Origin: Clavulina sp. PMI_390
Taxonomy: Eukaryota > Basidiomycota > Agaricomycetes > Cantharellales > Hydnaceae
Direction of reading: 5' to 3'
DNA: 64,000 nt
NCBI GenBank assembly: GCA_015039315.1
Contig: WIDE01000103.1
Location: forward strand, 1 to 64,000
Position numbers and translations under genes: made by a program. This document shows, one piece after another, positions 59,617 to 64,000 of this stretch. The notes below the pieces were generated by a model, which was given only the letters and a program-made list of their open reading frames with translations, had not been told where the DNA came from and did no database searches. How positions within the stretch are numbered: the first letter of the stretch is position 1; each line of letters begins with the position of its first letter.

Positions 59617-60451
59617 ATGAAAGACAAAATCGGTGACGCAGTAAGCAAACCCACAGAAATCTCCTGCTAAACAAGAACCGGCATCTCATATATTATCACG
59701 GTTGTTAGTTCGTCTCTTATTACTACTACCTCATGGACCACGGAAATCGCACTCAGCTGACCGATTTCTATGTACGTAAGGCCTACCCCACGAGGCCAAG
59801 AGGGTTACATGAACTTTTCGCGACCTTTCCTGTTTAGCAAGATAACGCTGAGTTGACGTGGGATGGCAAAATATGCAAAGGTGTCAAAGCCATCATCACC
59901 TGCCTGGACGTGAGACCATTCATTATATTTGACACCACATCCAATGGCGAATAAAATGGCTCACTCAGCACTTCGTTTTCTCTTATAGAACTCTCCGACA
60001 ATGAGTCACACGGTCGACTCCACGAAAGTCACGTTGAACTCGGAAGATGACACGCTTTGCATCACTGTCAACGGAGCAGTGATCGTGAGTGACCCTTTCT
60101 ATTACACCAGCAGTGGCCTTCATAAGCTAACTGAATCTCATTCCCCACGGCGCTCTGAATAATGATCGAAACCATATGGCGTGCCGGACTTAGATGGATT
60201 GGCAATACTTCTACTCGTTCACTGAAGAATTCCACATGGTGCCGAAACTTAATCAATTCGGGTATGACATGTAAGTTTCTGTTCTCACACTGGCGAGAGA
60301 TATTTCCTTCCCACGTTTCGAAATCTTTTATTGATTATTACTATCCGTTACGTGCTACACCCTACTCCCATATGCTAGCTCGAAGCAGGAATTTACCAAG
60401 AGAAAGGCAGACGAGGAAGAACTCCGTCGCTTGAGGAACTCAACGCAATAG
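59617..60451 (+). CDS. NTF2-fold small protein, paralogue R4
   Basis: Exons: 'MKDKIGDA'; 'FVSYYYYLMDHGNRTQLTDF'; 'QDNAELTWDGKICKGVKAII'; 'NSPTMSHTVDSTKVTLNSED' and 'DTLCITVNGAVI'; 'MDWQYFYSFTEEFHMVPKLN'; last exon 'SKQEFTKRKADEEELRRLRN' then 'STQ' and TAG at 60449-60451. Closest to R3. All core positions are kept (YYY, LTWDG, G-x-x-x-I, H, VNG, FTEEF). The tail is a charged helix of about 20 residues. The stop codon is also the first bases of a 107-base tandem array, so the 3' UTR of this gene is probably made of repeats. Confidence 0.8.
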
Positions 60452-60981
60452 TCCCTATAATCCATACTCTGTAATCAAGGAACCACGCCTTACGCAAATG
60501 TCCAATTCCTTTGTATTGAGGAACTCACTCACCTACCGATTCCCACGACCTTCAATAGTCCCTATAATTTATACTGTGTAATCAAGGAACCATGTCTTAC
60601 GCAAATGTCCAATTCCTTTGTATTGAGGAACTCACTCACCTACCGATTCCCACGACCTTCAATAGTCCCTATAATTTATACTGTGTAATCAAGGAACCAT
60701 GTCTTACGCAAATGTCCAATTCCTTTGTATTGAGGAACTCACTCACCTACCGATTCCCACGACCTTCAATAGTCCCTATAATTTATACTGTGTAATCAAG
60801 GAACCATGTCTTACGCAAATGTCCAATTCCTTTGTATTGAGGAACTCACTCACCTACCGATTCCCACGACCTTCAATAGTCCCTATAATTTATACTGTGT
60901 AATCAAGGAACCATGTCTTACGCAAATGTCCAATTCCTTTGTATTGAGGAACTCACTCACCTACCGATTCCCACGACCTTC
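60447..60981. repeat. Five tandem copies of a 107-base unit
   Basis: Units start at 60447, 60554, 60661, 60768 and 60875, each opening 'aatagtccctataat'. Units 2-5 look identical; unit 1 differs at about five positions (for example 'ccatactctg' for 'ttatactgtg'). This suggests recent amplification from a unit derived from unit 1. The array begins inside the last codons of R4 (CAA TAG). A 12-base word 'ttgaggaactca' occurs both in R4's last exon and in every unit. Because 107 is not a multiple of three, frames through the array rotate and stop after 67 codons. Confidence 0.95.
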
Positions 60982-62167
60982 AAGCCTGGACTCTGAACAG
61001 CAAACAACTTCGAAACCGAATCTGGATTCGCCTGTCAAGAATCCCAAGTTTCCGGCTTCTGATCGGACACCATAAACGTCCCTCTGTCACCGTTGCGAAT
61101 GCGGACAAATGTGAGCAGCTCTTTATGATCACCTAGACTCTTCGCATTGTGGCGCTGTTGCTACGAAGCACTCCCTGGACGAGGATGAACTGCGGCGCTT
61201 TCGAATCTAGTTCACTAGCTTTATCTGTCGGATTGCCACAAAACTACTTGCTGTCGCAGAAATTTCTACCCCAGATACAGACATCTGGTCTATTGACTTC
61301 TGGTTCTCATGGGCTCTCGAATTCAACTACCAACACCCTCCCAGTCGGGTGATCTATTCCGACAGCTGGGTGATAATCACATGGGCTCTTGGGAATACAC
61401 CTAATGTGTCACTCCGACGGACTTGAGTTCAGTTCTTTTAGGTCACCTGCACTGGGCCGGGAAGCATGTCAGTTGATGTCAAGCCATCTATCACATGCTA
61501 GTGTGCCGCTTAACGAGCCCATCAACGTTGTAGCTACACTCAACTTCAGACCAGATTTGTATTTATGATACTGCCAGCCAACCGTCAAGCAAATATGGGC
61601 ACCATCGAGTAAGCTCACGAGATCACGTTATATGACAGGGTAGTGCACAAACTCCAGTCCACTCAGGCCATTGAGCGGGTGCGTATGGGATTTAGAGTAG
61701 TCTCGATGACAGAATTATAATGTATTGAATACACGTTATCCTCCGGAGGGTCCAACACGGGATTCCTGACCTCGTGAGCTTGCTTGATTTTCTTCGAATG
61801 AGATCGACGAGCCACTAAAAATCTCGACGCAACTTCCCACAAAGCACCTCCGAGAGCTATTCTCTTCGCCCTAAGGGCCGAGCAGCTGATGGAGTAAACT
61901 CGGTGGTTCTTCGCCGTGGTGAGGTCGTCATGTAACTAATGGAATAAACCCCCTTGGGCTCGCAAAACCAGCAGCAATATGTCATGAAGCAGTGGAATGA
62001 CATTTGATATTTCCATTGAAAAACTTGTCAAGCCCCTTCCGGCTTTCGAACTCCGCTCGATTCATTGCCCGTATGAACGATCCCCATCTACAGTATAAGA
62101 CTCACCCCGGTCACCGCTATTACTCTCTCCACAATATCGAACTAACTTCTACAGGTTCTCATCTGCC
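60982..62167. other. Intergenic with relics of an NTF2-fold gene
   Basis: Contains the relic last exon at 61166-61209 and a duplicated flank at 61355-61400. Nothing else recognised. Confidence 0.35.
61166..61209 (+). pseudogene. Relic last exon of an R4-like NTF2-fold gene
   Basis: Reads 'TKHSLDEDELRRFRI' and a stop, compared with 'SKQEFTKRKADEEELRRLR' in R4. No upstream exons were recognised within 200 bases. The following DNA (to about 61400) resembles the 3' flank of R3. Confidence 0.4.
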
Positions 62168-62927
62168 ATGGGTATCGAGGAAATTGCTCAGGCCGTAAGC
62201 TTCTGGGAACAGTCCCATGCTCGAGACTGACATAGATCCGCTTCTTTGTAGTTTATCGACGAGTATTATGCTCTGCTAGACATCGGCGATCCATCTTCCC
62301 GCTCACGTCTAGCCCCGCTCTACGTATGTTGACCCCTCTCTCCCCGCGCTGGAGCTCTATATCCTACTTATGAGCGGGAATATGTAAATAACGGATCGTT
62401 TAGCGAAGCGACTCGCAGCTGACCTGGGGCATAGCGTCATATAGAGGGACGGACGCCATCATCAAATTCCTCCAAGTAAGCTGCCGAGTCGTCCTATGAT
62501 CTCCCCTTCGTGCGTTTTTACTGACATACTCGACCTCGAGTCTGTCCCCAACATGAACCATGTCCCTGACCCTCCGAAGGTGACGATAATTCCAGAAACA
62601 GGGTCAATCTTTGTCGAGGTCACCGGGAAACTTCAGGTGAGAGAGAAAGTCATCGCAGATATCATTGGCACTTGAATTCAGTCCATCGATATGTGGCTAA
62701 CACAAAATTTGCCCGCTGGCGCATAGCTTGGGCGGCAAGATGAATCTGCGTATACTGAGAAGTTCTTGCTCGTTTCCAAAGGCCAGGGCGACTTATATAA
62801 CATGTAGGTCCATTTTGTCCTACGTCGAGCACGCATTGTCGAGCTCGGACAATATTAATCTAATTTGTCCTAAAATTTTTCCTCCGCCAGATTAACCCAG
62901 GTATTTACTCAGACTAGCTTGTACTAA
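62168..62927 (+). CDS. NTF2-fold small protein, paralogue R5
   Basis: Exons: 'MGIEEIAQA'; 'FIDEYYALLDIGDPSSRSRL'; 'RSDSQLTWGIASYRGTDAII'; 'SVPNMNHVPDPPKVTIIPET' and 'SIFVEVTGKLQ'; 'LGRQDESAYTEKFLLVSKGQ'; 'LTQVFTQTSLY' with TAA at 62925-62927. The core is kept (YY, LTW, RG-x-x-x-I, NH, VTGK, YTEKF). The first helix carries a few extra residues (GDPSSRS). About 130 residues; the tail is short and uncharged. The most diverged right-hand copy. Confidence 0.76.
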
Positions 62928-63487
62928 TGCTAGTTGGAATGAGGTGTAGCTTGGGACGAAAGATGGATGCCGTAGTACCAGTACCTGGCATAGAAAAGCT
63001 TCAAGCCAGTGCTATGATAATCTCCTACTTCCCCACGAATAGTGTCTTCCTCCGAGTCTGCGCGATCAATTCGGGGCTAGAGGGCCGATTCTTCTATCGT
63101 CAAACAATTGTATATCAGTAACTGGCATAGTTGTCGTCCCTCGGAGAGAAAAAAAAGTCGTCTGGCCATTTACCCTTCGTGGGGGAACAGAGGATGGTCG
63201 TGCGCCGTTGAACTCTTCAATCATGCACCACGGTTGAGACTCGCAACTATAACAAGAACTCATCGAAGGGAACAAGCTGTTTTCTTCTAATTTTTGGGTG
63301 AGCGATCGTACCACACACATCTCCCTAAGAGATTTCAACTGATTTCAGCATGGAAAACGCTCAAGAATTATTGGATATTTCGGTACAAAAAGCAGTCCAT
63401 AGGTCTCAGTGAACCACCACATGCTAAAGCAGACTGAGACGACAAGATGATAAGTGCCCGACAAGCAGGGGAGGGCCTTGGAGCATT
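62928..63487. other. Convergent 3' region, no gene seen
   Basis: Between R5 and the RPA32 gene; no coding signal recognised. Confidence 0.4.
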
Positions 63488-64000
63488 TTACGCGGCAATG
63501 AAGTGATCCTAGATGACGGGTTTGACAGTGAGTAAGGATCGTAGGTAAAGATTGAGCCGGGAGACGAACGTCATCAACGCCAGCATAGATGTACCCGTTG
63601 TCTTGCAAATAATCGATCGCTTCACTGAAAATGTAGAAGAATGATCAGAGGGGAATAAGCAAACACCGCAGAAAAGATATATCTCACGAGATCTGCTGGG
63701 CATTCGCCCCATCCCGAATACCGCGAGCGATGTCGGTCATCAACACCCCATCATCACTCGTAGTATGGTCTTTGATCCACGCCAGCATCCTCCGCGCGAC
63801 TGGGGGCAGATCAGCATATTGAGAATCCTCACCCGAGGTCGCCCCACCAGCCGTATACGCGGACGGAACGCCAGCTCCACCGCCGCCCCCACCAGGTTGC
63901 CCATTCTCTCCAAGAGGCCCTTTCGTGATGTAGAGATGCGCTTGTAGAGCCTCCAGCTGCGAGTAGAAGATCTCGTTGTGGTCCACAACGCGCGAGATAC
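63488..64000 (-). CDS. RFA2: Replication protein A 32 kDa subunit, C-terminal part (runs off the window)
   Basis: Minus-strand exons 63688-64000 (continuing beyond the window), 63570-63624 and 63488-63508. The first visible exon reads 'VDHNEIFYSQLEALQAHLYI' (the helix after the OB fold), a Gly-rich linker, then the winged-helix start 'RRMLAWIKDHTTSDDGVLMT'. The next exons give 'EAIDYLQDNGYIYAGVDD' and 'DHFIAA', matching the conserved 'G-x-IY-x-x-VDDDHF' end of RPA2. RPA binds single-stranded DNA in replication and repair; the winged helix recruits partner proteins. The OB fold and N-terminus lie outside the window. A conserved housekeeping gene that marks the right border of the accessory region. 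Confidence 0.88.

Noticed and set aside
60447..60981. CRISPR-like array
   Set aside because: Direct 107-base units abut with no variable spacers, and the genome is eukaryotic.
60592..61075. Three overlapping plus-strand frames of 67-89 codons through the tandem array
   Set aside because: They are the same repeat read in rotating frames; 107 is not a multiple of three and there is no splice or family support.

Overview
The window is fungal nuclear DNA, most likely from a mushroom-forming basidiomycete (Agaricomycetes). Coding sequence is broken by many 45-70 base GT-AG introns, some with TACTAAC-like branch sites. The gene content also fits: cytosolic ricin-B-type lectins, an RNase T1-family secreted nuclease, a Zn(II)2Cys6 regulator, a WSC-domain wall protein, a GH27 alpha-galactosidase and a secreted intradiol dioxygenase. 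Species cannot be read from the sequence. All exon models are manual splicing calls, so ends and phases are best estimates.

Layout. 0-6 kb: partial, split and broken copies of an unrecognised gene, interleaved with two minus-strand NTF2-fold genes (one intact, one apparently decaying). 7-17 kb: lectin A; a pair of paralogues of unknown function; a Zn-cluster regulator with a possible small gene overlapping its 3' end; an 80-residue small gene hidden by an intron; and an RNase T1-family gene. 16.8-18.4 kb: a CGI-58/Ict1-type alpha/beta hydrolase. 18.8-32.6 kb: an array of four single-pass membrane proteins (plus strand) interleaved with three more lectins (minus strand), apparently built by duplicating a convergent membrane-protein/lectin block. 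34.5-48.7 kb: more ordinary genes: a conserved fungal protein with a charged coiled coil, a multi-pass membrane protein, alpha-galactosidase, an RRM protein and an intradiol dioxygenase. A 480-base run of N lies at 49335-49814. 51.9-62.9 kb: five more NTF2-fold paralogues, a WSC protein, and a five-copy 107-base tandem repeat that starts at the stop codon of one paralogue. The right edge holds the 3' end of the RPA32 (RFA2) gene.

The most striking feature is a local expansion of small stand-alone NTF2-fold proteins: seven loci sharing one six-exon plan, with variable C-terminal tails. The second is the lectin/membrane-protein array, with shared upstream motifs and a shared 3' element. Lectins, a secreted RNase and rapidly duplicating small proteins together suggest a fast-evolving accessory region, possibly related to defence or interaction. 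That last reading is inference only.
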